DNA of 43,175 nucleotides from contig JAECRA010000036.1 of the NCBI GenBank assembly GCA_015999985.1, positions 1 to 43,175 of the forward strand. Reading direction: 5' to 3'. The DNA comes from Comamonadaceae bacterium. GTDB taxonomy: Bacteria > Pseudomonadota > Gammaproteobacteria > Burkholderiales > Burkholderiaceae_C. A program made the position numbers and the translations under genes. The notes under the pieces are model-generated. The model did no database searches and was not told the DNA's origin. It saw only the letters and a program-made list of their open reading frames with translations. This document shows, piece after piece, positions 23,773 to 31,704 of the stretch; the stretch's first letter is position 1, and every line of letters starts with the position of its first letter.

Positions 23773-25515
23773 TTAAAGAACTTCACTCGCGAAATCAGCC
23801 AAGCGAGAGCGCTCACCACGGGCGAGAGTGATATGCCCGCCATGCGGCCAACCTTTGAAGCGGTCCACCGCGTAGGTCAGGCCTGAAGAGCCTTCCGTGA
23901 GGTAGGGCGTGTCGATCTGGGCCAGGTTGCCCATGCAGATGATCTTGGTGCCAGGGCCCGCGCGGGTGATCAAGGTCTTCATCTGCTTGGGCGTCAGGTT
24001 CTGCGCTTCGTCGATGATGATCCACTTGTTCATGAAGGTACGGCCCCGCATGAAGTTCATGCTCTTGATCTTGATGCGGCTGCGGATCAGCTCGTTGGTC
24101 GCAGCACGTCCCCATTCACCTGCGCCACCTGTCTCGCCCTTGGCCAGGAATTCGAGGTTGTCATCGAGTGCGCCCATCCAGGGGCCCATCTTTTCCTCTT
24201 CGGTGCCAGGCAGGAAGCCGATGTCTTCGCCTACGCTGACCGTAGCGCGGGTCATGATGATCTCCGTGTAGCGGCGGTCATCCAGCACTTGCGTCAATCC
24301 AGAGGCCAGAGCCAACAGCGTCTTGCCCGTACCGGCCGTACCAGCCAAGGTGACGAAGTCGATTTCAGGGTCCATCAACAAGTTGAGTGCGAAATTCTGC
24401 TCACGGTTGCGGCTGGTCACTCCCCAAACTGAATTCTTCAAGTGGCCAAAATCCCTCAGCGTCTTGAGAACAGCGGTTTTGTCCCGGATTTCTGACACGC
24501 GGGCGTAGAGGCTTGGCTCTCCCGGGGATTCGAAATACACGAACTGATTGATCATCAGGCTGGGCACAATCGGCCCGCTGATTCGGTAGTAGGTATGGCT
24601 GCCGGATTGCCAGCTTTCCACCGTCTTGCTCTGCCGGGTCCAGAAATCGGACGGGAGTGCAAGCGAGCCAGAGAAAAGCAGATCGCCGTCTTCCAGCGTC
24701 TTGTCGTTTTCGTAATCTTCCGCGCAAAGGCCCAACGCGCGCGCCTTGACGCGCATGTTGATGTCCTTGGACACCAGGATGACCTCGCGGGACGGATGCT
24801 TTTTCGACAGCGCAGCGACTACCCCAAGGATCTGGTTGTCCGCCTTGCCTTGCGGCAGTGCCAAAGGCAGCGTGGTTTCCAGCGGCGTGGTTTCGAAATA
24901 GAGTTTGCCCCCTGCCTCTCTGTAGCCGGTGGAGTCAAGCTGCAGGCCCGCCGTCATATCAGCGCCCTTGACGCCAGCCAATGCATCGAGCGAGCGGCTG
25001 GTTTGCCTGCCATTGCGAGCGACTTCGGTCATGCCCTTCTTATGGGCATCGAGCTCTTCCAGCACGATCATGGGCAGGAAAATGTCGTGTTCCTCGAAAC
25101 GGAACAGGGCCATGGGGTCGTGCAGCAGGACGTTGGTGTCGAGCACGAACAAGCGGGTGGGACCGGTGTTCTTGGGCTTGCGCTTGGCCTCGGTCTTCGC
25201 TGCGGCTTGAGGCGCAGGCGCAGGTGCCGGCGTCGGCGCTGACTTGCGGCTCGTGGTGGCGGTCCTCCTGTTTGCCACCGAGGTGGTTTCCGAGGTGCTT
25301 GCCGCAGAGGCCGACGAAGCGCTGGCCTCGGTGATCACGGAGGACATGGCAGGAGGGGGAGGTGCCGCCAGCAGGCGAGCGGCTGGACGGGGCGCTTCAG
25401 TCGTTTCCACAGGCGCGGGATTGGCCGCGCGCGGCCTGGCTCGCCGAGTGGACTGGTCTATGGCTTCTGAAGACAACTGTGCGCCGCGTTTGGCGGGCGG
25501 AGGAGGCAGAGGCAT
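23773..25515 (-). CDS. PhoH-family ATPase with N-terminal PIN domain (PhoH2-like)
   Basis: 580 residues. Residues 1 to about 115 are low-complexity Pro/Ala/Ser/Thr-rich and basic, presumably disordered. A PIN ribonuclease domain follows (RLFVLDTNVLLHDP with the first catalytic Asp, VLEELDAHKKG, ILVSKDINMRVKARALG). The C-terminal PhoH ATPase has Walker A GTAGTGKTLLAL, TRATVSVGEDIGFLPGT, Walker B WIIIDEAQNLTPKQMKTLITR and an RFxG-like region near the end. PIN-PhoH proteins are proposed ATP-dependent RNA helicase/RNases. The start lies about 26 bases beyond the terminator-like hairpin following bcp. A later ATG (25347) would only remove part of the low-complexity tail. Confidence 0.92.
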   Translation of the reverse strand: MPLPPPPAKRGAQLSSEAIDQSTRRARPRAANPAPVETTEAPRPAARLLAAPPPPAMSSVITEASASSASAASTSETTSVANRRTATTSRKSAPTPAPAPAPQAAAKTEAKRKPKNTGPTRLFVLDTNVLLHDPMALFRFEEHDIFLPMIVLEELDAHKKGMTEVARNGRQTSRSLDALAGVKGADMTAGLQLDSTGYREAGGKLYFETTPLETTLPLALPQGKADNQILGVVAALSKKHPSREVILVSKDINMRVKARALGLCAEDYENDKTLEDGDLLFSGSLALPSDFWTRQSKTVESWQSGSHTYYRISGPIVPSLMINQFVYFESPGEPSLYARVSEIRDKTAVLKTLRDFGHLKNSVWGVTSRNREQNFALNLLMDPEIDFVTLAGTAGTGKTLLALASGLTQVLDDRRYTEIIMTRATVSVGEDIGFLPGTEEEKMGPWMGALDDNLEFLAKGETGGAGEWGRAATNELIRSRIKIKSMNFMRGRTFMNKWIIIDEAQNLTPKQMKTLITRAGPGTKIICMGNLAQIDTPYLTEGSSGLTYAVDRFKGWPHGGHITLARGERSRLADFASEVL

Positions 25516-25532
25516 GAGTTATGTACGCGTGA

Positions 25533-25572
25533 AGCTAAAACGAAAAAGCCGCCTTGAAGCCAAGGCGGCTTT
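25533..25572 (-). terminator. Terminator after bcp, directly before phoH
   Basis: AAAGCCGCCTTG (25545-25556), loop AAGC, CAAGGCGGCTTT (25561-25572): a perfect 12-bp stem. On the minus strand it is followed by TTTTTCGTTTT. It lies about 70 bases after the bcp stop and about 18-30 bases before the phoH ATG. Confidence 0.8.
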
Positions 25573-25643
25573 GTATGGAGTCGAGCGTTCCGATGTGCAA
25601 CGGCATTCAGGCCATTATGCACAACTGCGAGAGGCTTGGAGCC

Positions 25644-26120
25644 TCAAGCCGCTTTTTTCATGACCTTGACGGCTTTGAGCACATCTTCTACATGGCCTGG
25701 AACCTTGAGGCCACGCCATTCCTGCACCAGCAGCCCTTCAGCGCTGACAAGGAAGGTACTGCGCTCAATGCCTTTGACCTTTTTGCCGTACATGATCTTG
25801 TTTTTCACCACGCCGAACATGTGGCACATTTTTTCTTCGGTATCGGCGATCAGCTCGAATGGCAGTTCAAGCTTGGTTTTGAAGTCTTCGTGCGACTTCA
25901 TGTTGTCGCGCGAGACGCCAAATACAGTGGCTCCAGCCTTCACGAAATCTTTGTATTTGTCGCGAAACTGCATGGCCTCGGTGGTGCACCCAGGCGTATT
26001 GTCTTTAGGGTAAAAATAAAGAATCAGCGCCTGGCCGAGGTGAGATGTGTTGGTAACTTTGATGTCGCCTGTGGCGATCGCTTCAAATTCGGGCAGGGGT
26101 TTGTTGACAACGATCGCCAT
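25644..26120 (-). CDS. bcp: Thiol peroxidase of the Bcp/PrxQ family
   Basis: 158 residues, the normal size. YFYPKDNTPGCTTEAMQFRD contains the peroxidatic Cys45; VFGVSRDNMKSHEDF and FELIADTEEKMCHMFGV follow. The resolving Cys of E. coli Bcp, five residues after the first, is absent (Met50 stands there). Cys99 in KMCHMFG is the only other Cys and could serve as the alternative resolving residue known in some PrxQ proteins. It reduces hydroperoxides with thioredoxin in the cytoplasm. It is upstream of phoH on the same strand, separated by a strong terminator. Confidence 0.93.
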   Translation of the reverse strand: MAIVVNKPLPEFEAIATGDIKVTNTSHLGQALILYFYPKDNTPGCTTEAMQFRDKYKDFVKAGATVFGVSRDNMKSHEDFKTKLELPFELIADTEEKMCHMFGVVKNKIMYGKKVKGIERSTFLVSAEGLLVQEWRGLKVPGHVEDVLKAVKVMKKAA

Positions 26121-26357
26121 ATGAACTTCAATCTCTCTCGTGACGGGTTTTTCTTAGACGCGGCACGCCGTCTCCCGGCGCTGCACCCGTACTTCATGGA
26201 AGTGAAAGTGGTAGGCTTTTGACCTCACTTTGGGCCTCCAAAACTCAAGTCTGTATTCTTAAGTTAAGTTTGTTTGGCTTTGATCGGCATGTTTCACCAT
26301 ACCAATCCAAGCCTGAGGCCGCTTGTCGGGCGCCGCAGCAGTCGGCAACCCTGGATT

Positions 26358-26759
26358 TTACTCCATTTCGGCCTGCGTTGCTTGGATGCCACTTTCTATA
26401 AGTAGGGCGACCACCACGCGCCGACCTTCGCCGGCCAGAATATTGTAGGTACGGCAGGCAGCGGGCGTGTCCATGGTTTCGATGCCTATGTTGGCCTCGA
26501 TCAATGGTCTCAACCACTCCGGACGCGGAAAACGTAGCCTTTCGCCGCTACCGAATACCACCAGTTCCGGGGAAGTTGCCGCCAGACGCTCGAAATGGGC
26601 GGCACTTAGCTGGTCGAAATTGTCACATTCCCAAGCTGCGCGTTCGCCGCTTGCATGGAGCAAAAAGCTGCTGGTAATGCGCTCACCGCCAACGGCGATC
26701 CAATCAGGGCCATAGCCGCTGATGGTGGCGGCGCCAACGAGGTCGGGCTGAAATTTCAT
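26358..26759 (-). CDS. Mth938-like domain protein (DUF498/DUF598, Xcc1710-like)
   Basis: 133 residues. The fold is indicated by MKFQPDLVGAATISGYGPDWIAVGGERITSSFLLHA, LVVFGSGERLRFPRPEWLRPLIEANIGIETMDTPAACRTYNILAGEGRRVVVALLI. The GSGERLRFP loop and the MDTPAACRTYNIL motif are the conserved features of this small alpha/beta family, whose human relative NDUFAF3 assists complex I assembly. The bacterial role is not settled. It is divergent from the aminotransferase gene, leaving an 82-bp shared promoter region. It lies 237 bp upstream of bcp on the same strand. Confidence 0.85.
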   Translation of the reverse strand: MKFQPDLVGAATISGYGPDWIAVGGERITSSFLLHASGERAAWECDNFDQLSAAHFERLAATSPELVVFGSGERLRFPRPEWLRPLIEANIGIETMDTPAACRTYNILAGEGRRVVVALLIESGIQATQAEME

Positions 26760-26841
26760 GGGATGCGGTCAAACTCAGTAGTGAACTGTGGTCAAATTGT
26801 AGGTTTTCCCAAGCGAGAACGCTCACTGGAGGGGTTTCCTC

Positions 26842-28116
26842 ATGAAGGCGATCAAGAAATCGGCCAAGCTGGCCAACGTGCTCTATGACGTACGCGGTCC
26901 CATTGTGGACGCTGCGAAACAGATGGAGGACGAAGGTCAGAAGATCATCAAGCTGAACATCGGCAACCTGCTGCCGTTTGGATTCGAAGCGCCGGAAGAA
27001 ATTGTGCAGGACATGGCCAAGAATTTGGCCAATTCAGCCGGTTATTCAGACAGCAAGGGCATTTTTTCTGCTCGCAAGGCCGTGATGCACTACACCCAGC
27101 AGCAGGGTATTGCTGGCGTCACGATGGATGACATCTATCTGGGCAACGGTGCGAGCGACCTGATTGGAATGGCCGCCAATGCGCTGCTTTCCGACGGGGA
27201 TGAAATGCTGGTGCCAGCGCCCGACTATCCCCTGTGGACTGCCGTGGCCAGCCTCTCCGGCGGAAAACCGGTTCATTACATCTGCGATGAATCCAGCGGA
27301 TGGATGCCCAATCTTGATGACATCCGCGCCAAGATCACCCCCCGCACCCGGGCCATCGTGGTGATCAATCCCAACAACCCTACTGGCGCTCTCTATTCGG
27401 ATGAGTTGCTGCTGGGCATTGTGGATATTGCGCGTGAACATGGCCTGGTACTGATGGCCGATGAGGTCTACGACAAAGTGCTGTTTGATGATGTCAAGCA
27501 CACCGCCATCGCGTCGTTATCTACTGACGTCCTTACGCTGACCTTCAACTCACTTTCGAAGGCCTATCGCTCCTGCGGGTTTCGTGCCGGCTGGATGATC
27601 ATCTCGGGTGACAAGAGCCAGGCCACCGATTACATCGAAGGCTTGAACATGTTGGCCAACATCAAGCTTGGCTCCAACGTCCCAGGGCAGTACGGCATTC
27701 AGACAGCGCTGGGTGGTTATCAGAGCATCCAGGATCTGGTTTGCGAAGGTGGGCGCTTGCGCCGTCAACGCGATCTGGCTTATGAACTCATCTCCGCCAT
27801 TCCTGGCGTGACCTGTGTCAAGCCCAAGGCTGCTCTGTACATGTTCCCGCGGCTGGACCCCCAGATGTACCCCATTGAGGACGACCGCCAGTTCTTCATG
27901 GAAGTGTTGCGCGCAACGCGTGTGATGTTGGTCCAAGGGTCGGGCTTCAACTATCCAGATAACCAGCATTTCCGCATTGTTTTCCTTCCTCACGAAGACG
28001 ACCTTCGGGTGGCCATCGGCCGGTTGGCCAAATTCCTGGAGCAATACCGTGCCCGCCATGCGCAAGCCGCGCCGGTGGTCAATATCGCTTCAAAAAAAGA
28101 AGCCGCACGCGCCTGA
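26842..28116 (+). CDS. alaA: PLP-dependent aminotransferase, AlaA/YfbQ-like
   Basis: 424 residues, start ATG after GGAGGGG. The class I/II fold is clear: SAGYSDSKGIFSARKAV, YLGNGASDLIGMAANALLSDGDEMLVPAPDYPLW, VVINPNNPTGALYS, MADEVYDKVLFDD, the PLP-binding Lys in NSLSKAYRSCGFRAGWM, and FRIVFLP with the substrate-carboxylate Arg. The N-terminal KKSAKLANVLYDVRGPI is characteristic of the AlaA group, which transaminates pyruvate and glutamate to alanine. It is placed directly before hom and thrC, an arrangement I recall from related betaproteobacteria, so the three may share a transcript. Confidence 0.9.
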   Translation: MKAIKKSAKLANVLYDVRGPIVDAAKQMEDEGQKIIKLNIGNLLPFGFEAPEEIVQDMAKNLANSAGYSDSKGIFSARKAVMHYTQQQGIAGVTMDDIYLGNGASDLIGMAANALLSDGDEMLVPAPDYPLWTAVASLSGGKPVHYICDESSGWMPNLDDIRAKITPRTRAIVVINPNNPTGALYSDELLLGIVDIAREHGLVLMADEVYDKVLFDDVKHTAIASLSTDVLTLTFNSLSKAYRSCGFRAGWMIISGDKSQATDYIEGLNMLANIKLGSNVPGQYGIQTALGGYQSIQDLVCEGGRLRRQRDLAYELISAIPGVTCVKPKAALYMFPRLDPQMYPIEDDRQFFMEVLRATRVMLVQGSGFNYPDNQHFRIVFLPHEDDLRVAIGRLAKFLEQYRARHAQAAPVVNIASKKEAARA

Positions 28117-28167
28117 TTCGTCAGGCTTGATGCTTCGCGTCTGATCGTAAGTTTGAATCTTTATCTC

Positions 28168-29514
28168 ATGAATCCCATAAAAGTAGGCTTGCTTGGCATA
28201 GGTACCGTCGGTGGCGGCACGTTCAACGTTCTGCGGCGCAATCAGGAAGAAATCCGCAGCCGTGCTGGACGAGGCATTGCCATCACCATGGTTGCTGATC
28301 TCGACACCGCGCGAGCTCGTGAGGTTGTGGGGCCTGATGTGGAAGTCGTCTCCGATGCCCGCGCTGTGATTGCCAATCCTGAGATCGAGATCGTCGTCGA
28401 ACTCATTGGAGGCTACGGTATTGCCAAGGCGCTGGTCATGGAAGCCATTGCCGCAGGCAAACACGTGGTGACTGCAAACAAGGCTCTGCTGGCAGTGCAC
28501 GGTACCGAGATTTTCGAAGCGGCGCAGAAAAAAGGCGTCATGGTGGCCTTTGAAGCCGCAGTGGCGGGCGGCATTCCCATCATCAAAGCGCTTCGCGAAG
28601 GCCTGACGGCCAACCGTATCCAGTGGATCGCCGGCATCATCAACGGCACCACCAACTTCATCCTCAGCGAGATGCGCGATAAGGGGTTGGACTTCAACGT
28701 TGTGCTTCAGGAAGCACAACGTCTGGGCTATGCAGAAGCCGACCCAACCTTCGACATCGAAGGCGTGGATGCCGCGCATAAGGCGACCCTGATGAGTGCC
28801 ATCGCCTTTGGCATCCCGGTGCAGTTCGACAAGGCTTATGTTGAAGGCATCACCAAGCTGGCTGCCACCGACATTCGCTATGCGGAGCAACTCGGCTACC
28901 GCATCAAATTGCTGGGCATCACCAAGCGCCGCGAAGGCGAAGGCGTGGAGTTGCGAGTGCATCCTACGCTGGTGCCGGCCAAGCGCCTCATTGCCAACGT
29001 GGAAGGTGCCATGAATGCGGTGGTGGTCAATGGCGATGCCGTGGGAACGACGCTCTATTACGGCAAAGGTGCCGGCAGCGAACCGACGGCAAGTGCAGTC
29101 ATTGCCGACCTGGTGGATGTGACCCGTTTGGCCACCAGCGATGCACATCATCGCGTGCCGCACCTGGCGTTCCAGCCTGGTTCTCTGCGTGATGTCACCG
29201 TGTTGCCTATGGACAGAATCATCACTAGCTACTACTTGCGACTGCGAGTGAAAGACGAAGCTGGCGTGCTGTCGCAGGTGACGCGAATCCTCGCAGATTC
29301 CAACATCAGCATTAATGCCGTGTTGCAGCGCGAAGCCGACGAAGTGGCTGGTACCGACGCCGGTGCGGGTGAAGTCACGCCTGATCAGACCGACCTGATC
29401 ATCTTGACCCATGACACCACTGAGGGCACGATGAACAAAGCCTTGGCGTTGATGGAAGCCTTGCCGGCAGTATTGGGTGGAGTGGTGCGGATCCGCAAGG
29501 AAGAGCTGGCTTGA
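28168..29514 (+). CDS. hom: Homoserine dehydrogenase
   Basis: 448 residues from ATG 28168 (MNPIKVGLLGIGTVGGGTF); a TTG five codons earlier is less likely. The Rossmann domain is followed by VVELIGGYGIAKALVMEAIAAGKHVVTANKALL, the catalytic block GGIPIIKALREGLTANRI, GIINGTTNFILSEM and AEADPTFDIEGVDAAHKATLM. The C-terminal ACT domain (YYLRLRVKDEAGVLSQVTRILADSNISINAVLQ) suggests feedback control by threonine. It reduces aspartate semialdehyde to homoserine for threonine and methionine. It is monofunctional, without an aspartokinase domain. thrC follows after 22 bp. Confidence 0.96.
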   Translation: MNPIKVGLLGIGTVGGGTFNVLRRNQEEIRSRAGRGIAITMVADLDTARAREVVGPDVEVVSDARAVIANPEIEIVVELIGGYGIAKALVMEAIAAGKHVVTANKALLAVHGTEIFEAAQKKGVMVAFEAAVAGGIPIIKALREGLTANRIQWIAGIINGTTNFILSEMRDKGLDFNVVLQEAQRLGYAEADPTFDIEGVDAAHKATLMSAIAFGIPVQFDKAYVEGITKLAATDIRYAEQLGYRIKLLGITKRREGEGVELRVHPTLVPAKRLIANVEGAMNAVVVNGDAVGTTLYYGKGAGSEPTASAVIADLVDVTRLATSDAHHRVPHLAFQPGSLRDVTVLPMDRIITSYYLRLRVKDEAGVLSQVTRILADSNISINAVLQREADEVAGTDAGAGEVTPDQTDLIILTHDTTEGTMNKALALMEALPAVLGGVVRIRKEELA

Positions 29515-29536
29515 AATCCGGAAGAATTTCCTGAAA

Positions 29537-30961
29537 ATGAACTACATCTCCACCCGCGGCGACACGACGCCCCGAAAATTTTGCGACATCCTTCTTGAAG
29601 GACTGGCTCCGGACGGTGGCCTGTACCTGCCGCAGCAGTACCCTCATATCGATGCAACTACGCTCGCGGCGTGGCGAGAGGTTCATGCCAAACAGGGGTA
29701 CGCTGCCCTGGCGTTTGAGATCCTGTCGCTGTACATAGATGACATTCCCACTGCCGATTTGAAGGCCATTTGCGCCAAGACTTACACGCCGGAGGTCTTC
29801 GGCTCTGATGCCATCGTGCCCTTGAAGAAGCTGCGTGATGGCTTTTTCCTGGAAGCACTGTCCAATGGCCCCACACTGGCCTTCAAGGACATGGCCATGC
29901 AGTTGCTGGGCAACCTGTTCGAGTACGAGTTGGCACGGCGTGGCCAGCAACTCAACATCCTTGGCGCAACCAGTGGCGATACTGGCAGCGCGGCGGAATA
30001 CGCCATGCGTGGCAAAAAGGGTATTCGCGTGTTTATGCTGAGCCCGCACGGGCGCATGAGTGCGTTTCAGCAGGCTCAGATGTTTTCGCTGCAGGACGAG
30101 AACATTCACAACATCGCTGTCGAAGGCGTGTTTGACGACTGCCAGGACATTGTCAAGGCCGTGAGCAACGACCTGGCTTTCAAGCGGCGCTACAACATCG
30201 GCACCGTCAACTCCATCAATTGGGCGCGGCTGCTGGCTCAAGTTGTCTACTATTTTGCTGGTTATTTCCAGGCCACAGCCTCCAACGAAGAGCGCGTGAG
30301 CTTTGCAGTTCCCAGCGGTAATTTCGGCAATGTCTGCGCCGGCCATGTGGCGCGCATGATGGGTTTGCCTATCCATCAACTGGTGGTAGCGACCAACGAA
30401 AACGATGTGCTCGACGAGTTCTTCCGCACTGGCCTCTACCGCGTGCGCGCGGCTGCAGACACGCATGAGACGTCCAGCCCGTCCATGGACATCAGCAAGG
30501 CCAGCAACTTCGAGCGTTTTGTGTTCGATCTGCTTGGACGCGACGGTCCGCGCGTCAAGAAGCTTTTCACAGACGCACTGGCAAGTTCAGGCAGTTTTGA
30601 TCTGAGTGCTGACCCTGCCTTTCAGCAAGCCGGTTCCACTTACGGGTTCGTGAGCGGCAAGAGTATCCATGCCGATCGCCTGAACACGATTCGCCAACTC
30701 TTTGAACAGCATGGCGTGATGGTAGATACCCATACCGCTGATGGCGTGAAGGTAGCTCTCGAGCACGTGACACCTGGCGTGCCGATGATCGTGCTTGAGA
30801 CCGCGCTGCCGATCAAATTTGCTGCGACCATCGTTGAAGCACTGGGTCGCGAGCCGGATCGGCCGGCCAAGTTCGAGGGCATAGAAGCGCTCCCACGTCG
30901 TGTGCAGGTCATGTCCGCAGATTCAGGTGCCGTGCAGCGACTCATCGCGGCAAATTGCTAG
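29537..30961 (+). CDS. thrC: Threonine synthase
   Basis: 474 residues from MNYISTRGDTTP; the frame is open further upstream but that part overlaps hom. It belongs to the longer, fungal/proteobacterial type. The PLP Lys is in GPTLAFKDMAMQLLGNLFEYEL, followed by LGATSGDTGSAAEYAMRGKKG, NSINWARLLAQVVYYF, VPSGNFGNVCAGHVARMMGLP and ATNENDVLDEFFRTG. It converts O-phosphohomoserine to threonine. The TAG stop is immediately followed by the terminal repeat of a MITE-like element (30962), so the native 3' region has been displaced or supplied by the element. Confidence 0.96.
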   Translation: MNYISTRGDTTPRKFCDILLEGLAPDGGLYLPQQYPHIDATTLAAWREVHAKQGYAALAFEILSLYIDDIPTADLKAICAKTYTPEVFGSDAIVPLKKLRDGFFLEALSNGPTLAFKDMAMQLLGNLFEYELARRGQQLNILGATSGDTGSAAEYAMRGKKGIRVFMLSPHGRMSAFQQAQMFSLQDENIHNIAVEGVFDDCQDIVKAVSNDLAFKRRYNIGTVNSINWARLLAQVVYYFAGYFQATASNEERVSFAVPSGNFGNVCAGHVARMMGLPIHQLVVATNENDVLDEFFRTGLYRVRAAADTHETSSPSMDISKASNFERFVFDLLGRDGPRVKKLFTDALASSGSFDLSADPAFQQAGSTYGFVSGKSIHADRLNTIRQLFEQHGVMVDTHTADGVKVALEHVTPGVPMIVLETALPIKFAATIVEALGREPDRPAKFEGIEALPRRVQVMSADSGAVQRLIAANC

Positions 30962-31137
30962 AGAAGGTGTGAACGAATCCCTCATGCCCGCCTTGACCGC
31001 CAAAAACCACCCGCTCAGCGTTGCCTACGCCGGCCGCACAAATGCTCTCCGTAGCACGAGCTACGGCTGCGCTTTGCGCCTTGATCGGGCGGCGTTTGAC
31101 GGCCCTTTCGAGCATGCCGGATGCATTCACACCTTCT
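30962..31137. mobile_element. 176-bp MITE-like palindromic element
   Basis: The left end AGAAGGTGTGAACGAATCCC (continuing to 30987) is the inverted partner of 31112-31137, with 22 of 26 positions matching and the outer 12 bases identical. The interior continues as a weaker inverted repeat, about 21 of 32 in the next block, and closes at CCGTAG-CACGAG-CTACGG (31049-31066) near the midpoint, so a single strand could fold into one long hairpin. No transposase frame fits in it. I see no clear target-site duplication. It starts at the base after the thrC stop and ends nine bases before mobB. A third copy of the end is at 1511-1536. Confidence 0.7.
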
Positions 31138-31146
31138 GAGACTTCC

Positions 31147-31704
31147 ATGAAAGTGGTTTGCTTTGCCGGTTACTCCGGCTCCGGCAAGACACATTTGATT
31201 GAGCGTCTCATCCCTGCGTTCAAAGCGCGCGGTTTGCGAGTTTCCGTTGCCAAGCACGCACACCATAAGTTCGACCTTGACCACCCCGGCAAGGACAGCT
31301 TCCGTCACCGTGAAGCAGGGGCTTTTGAGGTGGTGGTGGCGTCGGGCCGGCGTTTGGCGCTGATGCGCGAGTTCGAGCGCGAGACACAGTTGTCGGTGCG
31401 CGATCTGATCGCGGAACTTGACCGCCGGGTAGACTGGGTTTTCGTAGAAGGTTTCAAACACGCAGACTTACTGAAAATTGAAGTCTGGCGCGCAGCATGT
31501 GGCGAGCCGCCGCGTTACATCAACGATGAGTTCATGGTTGCCCTGGCCACAGATTCGCCTGGTGAGCTTGCCGCGCTGCCCTTGTACCCTTTGCTGGATT
31601 TGAACGCTACGGAATCGGTGGCGGCGTGGCTGCTCGAAAATGAAGGCCGCTTCGAATACGATCCTTCCCGAAATCTTAAGCTCAGTCTGACCGATGCCTG
31701 CTGA
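31147..31704 (+). CDS. mobB: Molybdopterin-guanine dinucleotide biosynthesis protein B
   Basis: 185 residues from ATG 31147 (MKVVCFAGYSGSGKTHLIERL); the longer frame upstream runs through the MITE-like element and is not protein-like. The P-loop GYSGSGKT is followed by VSVAKHAHHKFDLDHPGKDSFRHREAGAFEVVVASGRR and VDWVFVEGFKHADLLKIEVWR, all typical of MobB, a GTP-binding accessory to MobA in attaching GMP to molybdopterin. mobA is not in the window. It overlaps moeA by 11 bp. No good Shine-Dalgarno lies between the element end and the ATG. Confidence 0.93.
   Translation: MKVVCFAGYSGSGKTHLIERLIPAFKARGLRVSVAKHAHHKFDLDHPGKDSFRHREAGAFEVVVASGRRLALMREFERETQLSVRDLIAELDRRVDWVFVEGFKHADLLKIEVWRAACGEPPRYINDEFMVALATDSPGELAALPLYPLLDLNATESVAAWLLENEGRFEYDPSRNLKLSLTDAC

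Noticed and set aside
26121..26222. 33-codon frame divergent from bcp, beginning in the CATATG shared with the bcp start
   Set aside because: It has no ribosome binding site, occupies the bcp leader, and its frame stays open through bcp as a shadow.
30985..31139. Small open frame inside the thrC-mobB gap
   Set aside because: It lies wholly within the 176-bp palindromic element, shares its inverted-repeat structure and has no ribosome binding site.
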